64,000 bases of DNA from Bifidobacterium sp. B4142 (GCF_026537325.1 NZ_JAFNMJ010000001.1:62001-126000), one strand, 5' to 3'. Shown: positions 19,447 to 28,841, counted from the first letter of the stretch. Numbers and translations: made by a program. The notes: generated by a model from the letters alone, not told the origin.

Positions 19447-21162
19447 GTGAGCATGGATGCCATGAATGGACATGATGCCCAGGTGCAGACCATTGGCCTC
19501 TTCGGGGTTGGAACGGGAGCGCACCAAGGGGCGGCAGGAAGGATCCGGCACAGGCGTGGCAGGGTCCGCCGATTGGCGGAGATGATTCGCATCGCCAACC
19601 GGTTCGACATCATCCACGGTCTGACCCCGGTCACCATGCGTCGCATGTTCGAGGCGCTTGGGCCCACTTTCGTCAAGGTGGGCCAGATTCTCTCCATGCG
19701 TTCTGAGATCCTGCCGGAGGCCTTCTGTCGTGAGCTTTCCAAGTTGCGCGCTGATGCGGATCCCATTCCCTATTCTGTGGTGACCAGCACCCTTGCCGCC
19801 GAGTATGGCCGTCCACTCGACCAGATCTTCTCCTCGATAGACTCTGTTCCTCTTGGCTCGGCCTCTCTTGCGCAGGTGCATCGGGCGCGCCTGGTGAGCG
19901 GGGAGGACGTGGCCGTCAAGGTCCAGCGCCCGGGAATTCAAGAGACCATGGCCCAGGACATCGACATTCTGCGTAGCATGGTCAGGTGGGCCTCGCGGTT
20001 CGTCCGCAGCAGCCAGGTGGTGGACCTGCGCGGGGTGGTCGAAGAGCTCTGGGAGACCTTCCAGTCCGAGGTCGACTTCCAGCAGGAGGCTGCGAATCTG
20101 GCGGAGTTCAAGGATTTCTGCAACTCCTATGCCTATATCGACTGTCCGAAGCCCTATCCCGGGCTCTGCACCAGGCATGTGGTGGTGATGGAGTACATCG
20201 ACGGGATATCCCTTTCACGGCCCGCGCAACTGGTAGCCCAGGGCTATGACCTGAGGGAGATCGGCACCAAGCTTGTCGACAACTATGCCAGCCAGATCAT
20301 GGACCGGGGCTTCTTTCACGCTGATCCGCACCCTGGCAACATCATCATCCGCGATGGCTGTATTGTGCTTATCGACTTGGGGATGGTCGGCCGCCTGGAC
20401 AAGGTGACCAAAGCGGCCTTGAAGGACATGATTTTCGCAGTAGGGCGCGAGGATTCACCGGCCCTGGCCCAGGGCCTGCTCCGCTTCGCCGGCACCGGAG
20501 AGGCCAGGGCCGAGGACTACCCCTATCTGCTGGCCGATCTGGATGCTGTCGTCCAGCGGTTCGGCAAGCTGGACCTGGCCGATCTTGATATCGCCGAATA
20601 CGTCAATGCCGTCATGAAGCTGGCCGCCCGGCATGGCATCAAGGTGCCAGGGTCGGTCACCATGGTGGCGCGGTGCCTGGTCACCCTTGAAGGACTCCTG
20701 GATGAGTTCCTGCCCGAGGCCAATATCGTGCAGATCATAGCCGACCATGTCGCCTGCAGCCAGGGCGCAGGGTCAAGGCTCAAGGAAGAGACCCGGAAGC
20801 TGGGCGCCCAGGGCGATCTGGCCCTGCACGGCCTTCTGGGTGCCTTGGCCGAGTCTCAGACTGCAGCCAGGATGCTGACCCGGGGCCAGCTTCGGGCCAA
20901 CGTGCAGCTGGTGGGGTCCGAGGAGCCCCTGCAGCAGCTGTCCGACATGGTCAACAGACTGACCATGGCCCTCATTGTCGTCGGCCTCTATGTGGGCTCT
21001 TCAATCGTCTACTTCGCCCGCATCAAACCAGTGGTCTTCGGCATTCCGGTGGTCAGTATGCTGGGATACGTGGTGGCTTTCATCCTTTCGGTCTGGATAG
21101 TCCTGGACATCCTGATCAAGCATCGGGCCCTCAATCGTCGGCGACACAACGGTGAAGCCTAG
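19447..21162 (+). CDS. ABC1/UbiB family atypical protein kinase with C-terminal membrane anchor
   Basis: A 571-residue member of the ABC1/ADCK/UbiB kinase-like family, known in other organisms for roles in quinone and lipid metabolism. Seen in order: the KxGQ motif FVKVGQILSMRSEILP (about residues 76-91), the Ala-rich loop LGSASLAQVHRA, the lysine in VAVKVQRPG, the catalytic FFHADPHPGNIII (about 287-299), and the metal-binding LIDLGMVGRL. Two membrane helices (LIVVGLYVGSSIVYF and VVAFILSVWIVLDIL) anchor the C-terminus. Start GTG 19447 or ATG 19453. Bifidobacteria are generally regarded as lacking ubiquinone, so the physiological partner is unclear. Confidence 0.9.
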   Translation: MSMDAMNGHDAQVQTIGLFGVGTGAHQGAAGRIRHRRGRVRRLAEMIRIANRFDIIHGLTPVTMRRMFEALGPTFVKVGQILSMRSEILPEAFCRELSKLRADADPIPYSVVTSTLAAEYGRPLDQIFSSIDSVPLGSASLAQVHRARLVSGEDVAVKVQRPGIQETMAQDIDILRSMVRWASRFVRSSQVVDLRGVVEELWETFQSEVDFQQEAANLAEFKDFCNSYAYIDCPKPYPGLCTRHVVVMEYIDGISLSRPAQLVAQGYDLREIGTKLVDNYASQIMDRGFFHADPHPGNIIIRDGCIVLIDLGMVGRLDKVTKAALKDMIFAVGREDSPALAQGLLRFAGTGEARAEDYPYLLADLDAVVQRFGKLDLADLDIAEYVNAVMKLAARHGIKVPGSVTMVARCLVTLEGLLDEFLPEANIVQIIADHVACSQGAGSRLKEETRKLGAQGDLALHGLLGALAESQTAARMLTRGQLRANVQLVGSEEPLQQLSDMVNRLTMALIVVGLYVGSSIVYFARIKPVVFGIPVVSMLGYVVAFILSVWIVLDILIKHRALNRRRHNGEA

Positions 21163-21212
21163 ACTGAGAGCCCGCCCATCCTGCACAGATACAGATACTG
21201 TCTGATGCTGAA

Positions 21213-22073
21213 TCAGTTGGCGAAGTCCTCCACGGTCTCGGGGGATTCGTGGTTCATGAAGGCGGATTTGCCGGTATCCATGGCCTGCAGCCGGTCCATC
21301 TCCTGGTCGCTGAGCCGGAAGTCCCAGATGTCAAGGTTCTCGCGCATGCGCTCGCGGTGGGTGGTCTTAGGAATAACGATGACCCCGTCCTGAACCAGGA
21401 AGCGCAGGGCCACCTGGGCCGCGGTCCGGCCGTGTGCCTGCCCGATCTCGGTGAGGGTCGGGTTGGTGAACATACCCTGGCGTCCCTCGGCGAAGGGTCC
21501 CCAGGATTCGATCCGGGTGCCGTACTTGTCCATGTAGGCACGTTCCTGGGGGCGTTGGTGGAAGACATGGGTCTCCAGCTGGTTGACAGCCGGGACGATT
21601 CTGTTGAACTTGACCAGGTCCACATAGCGGTCGGCATAGAAGTTCGAGACGCCGATGGCCCGCAGGAGACCTTGGTCATAGAGGTCCTCAAGGGCATGCC
21701 AGGCTGCGTAGTAGTCGTTGAAGGGCTGGTGGAGGAGGACCAGGTCCAGGTGGTCCGTGCCCAGCTTCTTCATGGACTCCTCGACCGAGACCTTGGTCTT
21801 GTCGTATCCGTAGTTGGTGATCCAGACCTTGGTGGTCAGAAAGACCTGGTCGCGGTCGAGGCCGCTCTGGGCCAGGGCATCTCCAACGGCCTGCTCGTTT
21901 CCATAGGCCTGGGCCGTGTCGATGGCCCGATACCCTGCCTCCAAGGCATCCATGACGGAACGCCGGCACTCGTCGTGGTCGGCGATCTGGTAGACACCGA
22001 AGCCCTCCATGGGCATGAGGACACCGTTGTTGAGCGTGACGGTCGGGATTGATATGGATTGAGTCTCGTGCAA
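21213..22073 (-). CDS. Aldo/keto reductase
   Basis: A 286-residue NADPH-dependent aldo/keto reductase ((beta/alpha)8 barrel) of the 2,5-diketo-gluconate/prostaglandin-F type. The catalytic tetrad is in place: Asp and Tyr in AIDTAQAYGNEQAVG, Lys in FLTTKVW, and His in LVLLHQPFNDYY. IPKTTHRERMRENLDI near the end binds the NADPH phosphate. The start is the TTG at 22073, supported by GAGAAGAGG seven bases upstream; no ATG fits near the conserved N-terminus. The gene is monocistronic, convergent with the ABC1 kinase and divergent from the GDPD gene. Confidence 0.92.
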   Translation of the reverse strand: MHETQSISIPTVTLNNGVLMPMEGFGVYQIADHDECRRSVMDALEAGYRAIDTAQAYGNEQAVGDALAQSGLDRDQVFLTTKVWITNYGYDKTKVSVEESMKKLGTDHLDLVLLHQPFNDYYAAWHALEDLYDQGLLRAIGVSNFYADRYVDLVKFNRIVPAVNQLETHVFHQRPQERAYMDKYGTRIESWGPFAEGRQGMFTNPTLTEIGQAHGRTAAQVALRFLVQDGVIVIPKTTHRERMRENLDIWDFRLSDQEMDRLQAMDTGKSAFMNHESPETVEDFAN

Positions 22074-22240
22074 GGTCAGGCCTCTTCTCTGATACCGGTG
22101 GGGCGGAGCGGATGATGGAACCGCTTTGCCCTTTTAGTCCACCATATGCCTGTGAAGCCACTCGAAGTCAAATTGACGACCCCGGTTTTACATTCCGGTG
22201 ATGCTAGCGTGGATGGTGACATACCTGACGGCGGGAGGCG

Positions 22241-23332
22241 ATGATGAGGTCCAAGGGACATTCGATTGGCAAGGTCGCCCTGGGTTTGAGTCTCGGGGCG
22301 CTGGGGGCATGGTGCTGGGCCCTGGCACCGGGGCTTTCGGTGGTCGCGGGCAGGAGACGGCCGACGAGCCTCTCCTGCCGTCCATATGCCCATAGGGGAT
22401 TGCACGATGCCGGGTCTGGTATGGATTCGGACGAGCCCGGCCCAGCGCGGACGGCGTATCTGAACCGGGTCCATGAGTGTCTGCAGGTCGAATCAGCAAG
22501 ATCGGCTGGCAGGCATGCATCGTCGGGGAGGCCGGAGGAGGTCGCCATGGCAGTGGCTCCGGAGAACTCCTTGTCTGCCTTCGAGGCCGCATGTGAAACC
22601 GGCTATGGCATCGAGTTGGACGTCCACCTCAGCCGCGACGGCCAGGTGGTGGTCATCCATGACGGGGACCTAAAACGGGTGGCGGGTGTCAATTGTGCCG
22701 TGGCGGACCTGACCTATGCGCAATTGCGGCAGATTCCCCTCTACCCTAGGGAAAACGCGACGGATGGCCCCGATGACAGGGGCCCGATGCATGCCGATCA
22801 TGTCGGAGGTCGAGGCGGGCAGACAGTAGATGGGGAGGTAGGGAATCCTGAAGCCCCGCACGTACCCCTTCTGTCCGAAGTGCTTGCGCTGGTGGATGGC
22901 CGGGCGCCCCTGATCGTCGAGATCAAGATGGATGGCGGATTGGACAGGGAGCTTATGAGCAAGACTGATGCCCTCCTTTCCGCTTATCGCGGGGACTATG
23001 TCATCGAATCCTTCAATGTCCTGGCGCTTGCCTGGTATCGGGCCCACCGGCCCGAGGTGGTCCGAGGGCAGTTGGTGGCTCCATACCACGGTCGGGTGGA
23101 CTCCTTCGATTCGGCCCTGCGGTGGATTGCCGGCTCCCTCCTCTTCAATTGGCTGGGCCGGCCGGACTTCGTGGCCTGCGAGTGGCATGGCGGCCACTCT
23201 GTGCCCATGCGCCTCTACCGATTCCTTGGCGGGGTCCCAATCGCCTGGACTATCCGTTCCGAACAGGCCCAGGAGACCGCCGACCCGGATTTCGACGGCA
23301 TCATCTTCGAGTCCTATCTGCCCAGGAACTGA
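22241..23332 (+). CDS. Glycerophosphodiester phosphodiesterase with N-terminal anchor
   Basis: A 363-residue GDPD-family enzyme that cleaves glycerophosphodiesters (deacylated phospholipids, or possibly teichoic-acid-type polymers) to glycerol 3-phosphate and an alcohol. Residues 11-34 are hydrophobic and could be a signal anchor. Catalytic elements: YAHRGLHDAG (His-Arg), APENSLSAFEAA, GIELDVHLSRDGQVVVIHD (Glu, Asp, His), and VEIKMD. A roughly 45-residue insertion separates HRG from PENS, and another Asp/Gly-rich insertion follows at about residues 170-200. The start ATG has GGGAGG close by; its second codon is also ATG. The 3' end overlaps the convergent permease gene by 32 bases. Confidence 0.9.
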   Translation: MMRSKGHSIGKVALGLSLGALGAWCWALAPGLSVVAGRRRPTSLSCRPYAHRGLHDAGSGMDSDEPGPARTAYLNRVHECLQVESARSAGRHASSGRPEEVAMAVAPENSLSAFEAACETGYGIELDVHLSRDGQVVVIHDGDLKRVAGVNCAVADLTYAQLRQIPLYPRENATDGPDDRGPMHADHVGGRGGQTVDGEVGNPEAPHVPLLSEVLALVDGRAPLIVEIKMDGGLDRELMSKTDALLSAYRGDYVIESFNVLALAWYRAHRPEVVRGQLVAPYHGRVDSFDSALRWIAGSLLFNWLGRPDFVACEWHGGHSVPMRLYRFLGGVPIAWTIRSEQAQETADPDFDGIIFESYLPRN

Positions 23333-25361
23333 ACCAGCCGTAGAGACCGGAGACCAGGGCGGCCAGGACCATCGCGCACAGAGCCATGATGAGGAAGTAA
23401 TCGTATGGCAGAGGCACCATGTCCATGTCGACCTGCTTCGACAAGGCCCTGAAGATGATTGCCAGCACACCCACCATGGCCAGGGCCGAAAGAAGGGTGG
23501 CCGAAAGGGTGTCAATCACCGATTCCCAGGCGGAGGCGCGGACCAATGTTCCGCGTAAAACACCAGCGGCATGCATCCTGCGATTTTCCTGACGGCGCTC
23601 GCTGACGGCGATGGCGCAGGATTGGACCAGGAAGATGGATGTGAGGATGACGGCTCCACCCACCATCTTGGGCAGGGCCCGTTGCACCTCCTGGGACCTG
23701 CCTATGTCATACCTGATGTGCTCTTTCCTGGTGCGCGCCTTGATGTCCTTATGATCCCATGAACCGTTGAGCCGACTGGCCAGGTCGTCCGTCTGGACTC
23801 CCGGGGCGGCCTTGACCAGGGTGGTCAGCCCCCTGGGGTCGGGTGCCAGATCAATCAGGCCGGTATCCGTACTCAGGTATTGCTCCGTCTGCCCTGTGGG
23901 GGTCATGTCAACTACGGCGGTGATGGTTACTGTGTGGCGTCGGTTGTTCTTGTCGACCAGGTCCAGCTTGTGCCCCAAGGGGTCCTGCTTGTTGTGGTAC
24001 AAGGACCAATTCGGGGTGACGGCAATCCTGCCCGGACCCAGGTCGTCAGCGGATCCCTTGACGAAGTTGGGGCTGAGTTTGTCGGTGGCATTGCCAGCCT
24101 TGTTGATGTGCATGGTCGTGATGGCGGGAAGGTTGTCCGTTGTCTCCTCATCATCGGCCGCGCTGGTTCTGTCTTCTTCCACCCTCCAGACATCCTTGCT
24201 GTAGGTGACGGCGGATTCGATGTCCGATGAAGACTGAAGTCGCCGGTCCAGGTCCCCTGTCCGTTCGCTTCCTGCACTGATCACGACATCGGCCGCGACC
24301 GGCTTGTATCGGTCGATGGCTGAGTTGGCCCAGCTCGTTCTGGCCATGCTCAGCATGCCGGTCATGATGACCAGCATCAGGATGACGGGCAGGGCTATTG
24401 CAGTGGAGCTGCGGCTTTCCTTGTACGCTCTTTGCCTGGCCAGGAGACCGGAACCGTGGGAGATGAGCTGAAAGGGAATGCCTATCAGATTGTTGCAGGC
24501 AGACACCAGGACGGGGGCCAGAGCGCCGACGGCGACAAGCATGCAGCCGGTGGCAGCCAGAATCTGACTCTCCACATCCATGCTGTGGAAGTTGTGGAAG
24601 ACCAGGACCAGGCCGCCGACCAGGCCTGCCAGGGCGGTCACCAGGCGCAAGGGACCGATTGGCTTGGCTCCCGCCCGGTGCTCCGAGGCCTGCATGGCCT
24701 CGATGGGAGATATGGATGTGATCCTCCTGGCGGCGAACCAGGCCCCTATCAGGCAGGCCAGAAGGATGCCGCCGAAGGAGATGAGGGCCCCCTCGGGATG
24801 GGGCCGGGCAGTCATGCTCAGCTGTTCGAGACCCGAGTTGATGAGGGACTTGGCGAAGAAGGGAACCAGGGAGCAGCCTGCCGCGCTGCCGATCAGGTCG
24901 GCCAGGCCCAAAGGAATGATGAACTCCAGCAGACAGATCAGTCGCACCAGCCTGGGAGAGGCTCCGGAAAGACGCATCATGGCATACTCGCGCCGGCGAC
25001 GTTCAATCAGGAATCCTACGGAGGTGATGACCAGGAAGATCGAGATGAACCCACAGACACAAGCGGCCATGATGGACAGCTGTTTGGCAGCTTCCTGTGC
25101 GCTCTGTGCCATTGTGCGGTCGAAGACGCTCAGGGTCTGCATGTCCGGCATCCCGTCGCCCATCCGCGCGGCCAAGGCGACCTGGACCCAGGCGCTGGTC
25201 AGCGCAGATGAGGCAATGACCGCCAGGACCATGACCGTGTAAGAGGCTCGATGCTCATGGAGGAGGGATGAGACCAAAGAAAGCAGATCAGGCCTCCTGA
25301 CGGTTCCGGTTCTGGTTCCGGCATTTGGGTATGGTGCCCTGCTCGTCCTCGTCGTCTGCAT
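23301..25361 (-). CDS. FtsX-like ABC transporter permease without a neighbouring ATPase
   Basis: A 686-residue membrane protein with two FtsX/MacB-type permease modules. One helix lies near residues 44-65. The first module (LSIMAACVCGFISIFLVIT, FLIERRRREYAMMRLSG, FGGILLACLIGAWFAARR) is at about 105-260. A large extracytoplasmic domain spans about 380-560. The second module at the end has AVSERRQENRRMHAAGVLRG and four helices. The ATG at 25361 was chosen because GGAGGG lies nine bases upstream; the frame stays open to 25442. Such permeases normally pair with a LolD/MacB-type ATPase, but none is adjacent. Function may be lipid, peptide or antibiotic export; I cannot say which. Confidence 0.85.
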   Translation of the reverse strand: MQTTRTSRAPYPNAGTRTGTVRRPDLLSLVSSLLHEHRASYTVMVLAVIASSALTSAWVQVALAARMGDGMPDMQTLSVFDRTMAQSAQEAAKQLSIMAACVCGFISIFLVITSVGFLIERRRREYAMMRLSGASPRLVRLICLLEFIIPLGLADLIGSAAGCSLVPFFAKSLINSGLEQLSMTARPHPEGALISFGGILLACLIGAWFAARRITSISPIEAMQASEHRAGAKPIGPLRLVTALAGLVGGLVLVFHNFHSMDVESQILAATGCMLVAVGALAPVLVSACNNLIGIPFQLISHGSGLLARQRAYKESRSSTAIALPVILMLVIMTGMLSMARTSWANSAIDRYKPVAADVVISAGSERTGDLDRRLQSSSDIESAVTYSKDVWRVEEDRTSAADDEETTDNLPAITTMHINKAGNATDKLSPNFVKGSADDLGPGRIAVTPNWSLYHNKQDPLGHKLDLVDKNNRRHTVTITAVVDMTPTGQTEQYLSTDTGLIDLAPDPRGLTTLVKAAPGVQTDDLASRLNGSWDHKDIKARTRKEHIRYDIGRSQEVQRALPKMVGGAVILTSIFLVQSCAIAVSERRQENRRMHAAGVLRGTLVRASAWESVIDTLSATLLSALAMVGVLAIIFRALSKQVDMDMVPLPYDYFLIMALCAMVLAALVSGLYGWFSSWADRTRR

Positions 25362-25678
25362 AGTCGGAGTCCCTCCATCCGATTCCCATGAGTCCGTCTC
25401 ATCGGGGGTATCCCGATTGTTCGGATACCACCATTCGAGCACAGGAAGGACTGCCCCTCAGGGTGTTTTCGGGGTCGAATCAGTGATGAATCAGGGTGCC
25501 TGATTACATCGGGAAATACGGCATGGAGATGCCGGGCATGTTCGGATGGGAGAAAATCCGCCAGCTGAGACCGTTCGCGGGTTGGCTCTTGGAAGACTGG
25601 GACTCTGGGTCGCTCGGACGGTACATGGTAACAAATCGGAGGGGAACTGGGATGATATTCGCGCTATCCAGAGGCCGG

Positions 25679-27076
25679 CTATTGGGGATCCTGATTGTGC
25701 TCATCTGGGTGGAAGAGGTGGGTTATTCTTTTTTTCAGATTGGCGTTATGCAGAATTTCCGATGACTGGCGGGAGGCCGAATCGGCTATCCTGCCACCGA
25801 GCTCCTTGGCCTGGTTCAGGGCCTGGTCACCAAGGTCGCGGGCATTGTCCACACCTCCCTTGGTCCGGTCAAGGGCCCGGCCACTCAGATCCCAAGCGGT
25901 GCCTACGCCTTTCAGGGTCTTTCCGAGAACCTGCCCGCCGATGTCGCGTGCGGTATCGATGCCCTCCCTGCTTGTTTCCATGATCTGGGACGTGGTATCA
26001 CGGGCTGCATCCAGCCAGGGTCGGGAGGTGAGGGGGTCGCTGCTCCGGTCCAGTCCGATGCCCTGGCCGAATTCCGCCATGTCCTGCTTGATCAGGTTGC
26101 AGTAATCAACTATTCGTGGCGACTGTTGGGGATGGAGCAGAACCTCTTTGTTGGCTTTTTCCGCTGTCTGATCAAGTTGCTTGAGTAGATGGTCGGCATT
26201 CTCTGAAATGACACGGACACGGTGTTCACGCGCGGTCTTCACCGCCTGGCGGTGTTGGTCGAGTTCATCGGGTTCCACCTGGGCAACCCGGTCCAGTTCC
26301 AGGATCGTGCTGGCATCCTGCAGTTGGAGTGATCTGGCCAGGACGGCCAGCCACTCATTGATCTGATCCCGGTAATTCCCCATGTCGGTGCCCAGGTCAT
26401 GGACCCCTGATCCATCACCTATCTTCTCGGTGATGACATTGATTTGGCGGATTGCGTAAGCCTGAGTCTGGGCGATGGCCAACGACGTGGCCTGCACCTT
26501 GTCCCAGGTGGTCTGTGAAACGTGCCCGATCTGGTTGCGCGCGGCCAGGGCATCTTCGATGACCAGGTTGACCCCGACCATGTTGGTCAGGACCGTGTCC
26601 CGCTGGGCGCGCAGGATGTCATCCACATGCTTGTCGATTCTCCGCAGGTACTCTACCATGGCCTGCATGGTCTGTTGAAGCTCATACTGGGTTATAAGGG
26701 CACCGATGTTGGTCAGCATGACCGGAGAAAGGGCGGATTCCCAACCGTCCAGGAACCGCTGCCCACCCTGGGCCTCCTCGCCATCCTTCACCAGGACCGT
26801 GCCTGCGGACAGGCCCGTGCGCTGGTCCCGGTGCAGGTCATATTGGCTGAGGGCTTTGGGGGCCTTCCCGTCTTGCCTGACCCATTTGCCGGATAAAGCC
26901 CTATCGCCAAGGACCTGAGCGACCATTCCCGATAGGTACCCTCGGTCGGTATGGGGATTGATGGGCTCGGCCAACGATTGCAGATGGTGCGACTGCAGGA
27001 ACCCGTCGATGGCTTCGAGGTCCCCCAGTATTGCCATGCTGTCGCCGTCGTCGATGACCTGTATTGATTCAACCAT
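25679..27076 (-). CDS. Unrecognised cytoplasmic protein with coiled coils and four 18-residue repeats
   Basis: I do not recognise this 465-residue protein. No signal peptide or membrane segment is visible. Residues 1-110 look globular (MVESIQVIDDGDSMAILG). Residues about 115-330 are helical and rich in Gln, Asp and Leu with heptad-like spacing, probably coiled coil. Residues 354-425 are four tandem 18-residue amphipathic repeats, and the tail is charged. The start ATG at 27076 is preceded by GGGGAGAGG; the frame extends seven codons further without a better start. It is a single gene downstream of the upp terminator. The helical bundle plus apolipoprotein/LEA-like repeats suggests a surface-binding or oligomerising role, but that is only inference. 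Confidence 0.8.
   Translation of the reverse strand: MVESIQVIDDGDSMAILGDLEAIDGFLQSHHLQSLAEPINPHTDRGYLSGMVAQVLGDRALSGKWVRQDGKAPKALSQYDLHRDQRTGLSAGTVLVKDGEEAQGGQRFLDGWESALSPVMLTNIGALITQYELQQTMQAMVEYLRRIDKHVDDILRAQRDTVLTNMVGVNLVIEDALAARNQIGHVSQTTWDKVQATSLAIAQTQAYAIRQINVITEKIGDGSGVHDLGTDMGNYRDQINEWLAVLARSLQLQDASTILELDRVAQVEPDELDQHRQAVKTAREHRVRVISENADHLLKQLDQTAEKANKEVLLHPQQSPRIVDYCNLIKQDMAEFGQGIGLDRSSDPLTSRPWLDAARDTTSQIMETSREGIDTARDIGGQVLGKTLKGVGTAWDLSGRALDRTKGGVDNARDLGDQALNQAKELGGRIADSASRQSSEILHNANLKKRITHLFHPDEHNQDPQ
25802..26017 (-). repeat. Four tandem 18-residue (54-bp) protein repeats
   Basis: Residues 354-425 of the minus-strand protein divide into four blocks of exactly 18 residues: WLDAARDTTSQIMETSRE, GIDTARDIGGQVLGKTLK, GVGTAWDLSGRALDRTKG, GVDNARDLGDQALNQAKE. 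The shared pattern has a hydrophobic residue at 2, Ala at 5, Asp at 7, a hydrophobic residue at 12 and Thr/Ala at 15 or 16. Eighteen residues equal five turns of an alpha helix, so each repeat presents the same amphipathic face. DNA identity between the copies is low, so the repeats are old and kept for the protein. Confidence 0.75.
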
Positions 27077-27177
27077 GATCGGCCTCTCCCCGGGCAATCG
27101 TGACTATTCGACCCCCAGGGGAAGCCTATCATCGCAAGTCGGGAAAAAGGGGAGATTGAACGGCGTTCTGTCTACTT

Positions 27178-27220
27178 ATAAAAAACGGTGGGGATCGTCA
27201 ATGCATGACGATCCCCACCG
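27178..27220 (-). terminator. Rho-independent terminator of upp
   Basis: A perfect 15-bp inverted repeat (27186-27200 and 27206-27220) with a 5-base loop ATGCA. On the minus strand it is followed by TTTTTTATA, a strong T tract. It lies 15 bases after the upp stop codon and separates upp from the unrecognised gene downstream. Confidence 0.92.
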
Positions 27221-27234
27221 AAGAAAGAACAGAA

Positions 27235-27873
27235 TCAGTCAATGACGCCGTAAAGACGATCGCCGGCATCGCCTAGGCCGGGTACAATGTAGGCGTGCTC
27301 GTTCAGCTTCTGATCGACTGCGCAGACCACCACCTTGAGGTTGATTGAGGGGTCCATCTCCTCCTTGAGGCGGTTCAGGCCCTCGGGAGCGGCCAGAATG
27401 TTGATGGAGGTCACGTCCTTGGCGCCGCGCTCGGCCAAGTATTTGGTGGCGGCGATCAGGGTTCCACCGGTGGCCAGCATGGGATCCAGCAGGAAGCACT
27501 GACGGCCGGAGAGGTCCTCCGGCAGGCGGTTGGCGTAGGTGATGATGTCCAGGGTGTTCTCGTCGCGCTTGAGACCAAGGAATCCGACCTCGGCCGTGGG
27601 CAGCAGCCGGGTCATGCCGTCAAGCATGCCCAGTCCGGCGCGCAGGATGGGAACCACCATGGGGCGCGGGGAGCAGAGTTTCTTGCCCACCATGGGAGCG
27701 ACCGGGGTCTCGATGGGACGATCCTCGATGTCCAGATTGCGGGTGGCCTCGTAAGCCTCAAGCATGACCAGTTCGCTGATCAGCTCGCGGAAGGTGTTGG
27801 AAGGAGTGTTCTTGTCCCGCAGTACGGTCAGCTTATGCTCGATCAACGGGTGTTCCAGTACGTGAAGTTCCAT
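27235..27873 (-). CDS. upp: Uracil phosphoribosyltransferase
   Basis: Salvages uracil: uracil + PRPP gives UMP + PPi. The 212-residue length is normal. Motifs: [15 protein letters not shown] (residues 76-90), the PRPP loop region [15 protein letters not shown] (about 131-145), and the C-terminal [13 protein letters not shown] involved in uracil binding. The start ATG gives [14 protein letters not shown], the typical N-terminus. It has its own strong terminator and is probably transcribed from the 248-base gap upstream, where I see GC-rich inverted segments but no clear promoter. Confidence 0.96.
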   Translation of the reverse strand: MELHVLEHPLIEHKLTVLRDKNTPSNTFRELISELVMLEAYEATRNLDIEDRPIETPVAPMVGKKLCSPRPMVVPILRAGLGMLDGMTRLLPTAEVGFLGLKRDENTLDIITYANRLPEDLSGRQCFLLDPMLATGGTLIAATKYLAERGAKDVTSINILAAPEGLNRLKEEMDPSINLKVVVCAVDQKLNEHAYIVPGLGDAGDRLYGVID

Positions 27874-28121
27874 ACCTCTCAGCGTAGCTCAGCGGGTCGG
27901 CTTCCGGTAGCGACCGGCAAGCCATGCTGTTTTCGATTCGGGAATGGAAATGAAAACGCCGAACCATGTAAGCGCCTGTCGGCGCAAACGCCGCTCGCAG
28001 CGGCAACAAACGGAGCCCGGGGCTTAGCCATGGTCCGACGCAGTCCCCATTGTAGGGCATGCCGGGGTCTGATCTGCGCTCGCGACGCGCTTACGCTTCC
28101 GGCTTGAAAGGGTGGGGGGTT

Positions 28122-28841
28122 CTACTCCAGCCGTCCTCGCCGCCAGAGCGAGGCGCCCTGCATGAAGTCACGGGCCGTCTGATTAAGGGAGTTGACGGTG
28201 CGCTGTGCTGCGTCCACCTCCTTGGCCTCCTGACCGTCCAGCTGCCGGCTCTGGGCATCCCGGATGGTGGTCTTGATGCCGCGGGCGATCACGTCGCAGA
28301 AGGCTCCGGCCCGTTCCAGGGCTATGGCGAAGTCGCCGGTAAAGGCTCCGGAGAGGATGGAGTCGGCGGTTCGGATGATGTCGTCGGCCTCTGGGGCTTG
28401 GTCGACGCCGGCTATGGCTGATGCAGCGGTGTCGGTGGGTTCGCCCAGCCGCCACAGCCGACTGATTCCATCGGCGTCCTTACGCATCCAGCTGCGAAGC
28501 ATGTAGAGCCGCCAAAGAATGCCGGGCAGGGAGTCGGGGTCGCTGTCGCTCCAGAGCTCAGCCACGACATCCACGCCCTCGCGGTCCACAAGGGTCAGAA
28601 CCCGTTCTACGATGACGGGGTCGGCGCTGTGGTGGACCCGGTCCAGCAGGGAAGCGGCCGAAACGTGGCTCATCTCGCTGATCTGCTGCGGGTCCATGCC
28701 TCCGGAGAGCTGGTCGGCGATGGCCGGATCCAGCTGGCCCGGGCGTGAGGGTCGGGATGCTCCGGTGCCGGACGCCACGAATCCCGTACGGGAAGAGCGG
28801 ATTGAGGATGAGCCGATTCTGGAGTTGCTGTCAGTAGACAA
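28122..28841 (-). CDS. Conserved hypothetical, translationally coupled to the NUDIX/phosphatase gene
   Basis: A 239-residue soluble protein, mostly helical after a Ser/Arg-rich disordered N-terminus of about 35 residues. Recognisable only as a conserved-looking, single-domain protein (SLPGILWRLYMLRSWMRKD; FCDVIARGIKTTI). I recognise no catalytic motif. The start is a TTG at 28841 with GAAGGTGA upstream, inside the end of the preceding gene, so the two overlap by 11 bases and are likely co-translated. Being last in the ppk-NUDIX-hypothetical unit, it may share a housekeeping role with polyphosphate or nucleotide-pool control, but this is only context. Confidence 0.75.
   Translation of the reverse strand: MSTDSNSRIGSSSIRSSRTGFVASGTGASRPSRPGQLDPAIADQLSGGMDPQQISEMSHVSAASLLDRVHHSADPVIVERVLTLVDREGVDVVAELWSDSDPDSLPGILWRLYMLRSWMRKDADGISRLWRLGEPTDTAASAIAGVDQAPEADDIIRTADSILSGAFTGDFAIALERAGAFCDVIARGIKTTIRDAQSRQLDGQEAKEVDAAQRTVNSLNQTARDFMQGASLWRRGRLE

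Noticed and set aside
25496-25765. Possible 89-residue plus-strand membrane protein
   Set aside because: No ribosome binding site, runs into the end of the minus-strand gene, and lacks a convincing domain.
28090-28121. tRNA T-arm-like GGTTCTACTCC near the end of the hypothetical gene
   Set aside because: No acceptor stem, D arm or anticodon arm can be folded around it; the match overlaps a stop codon region by chance.
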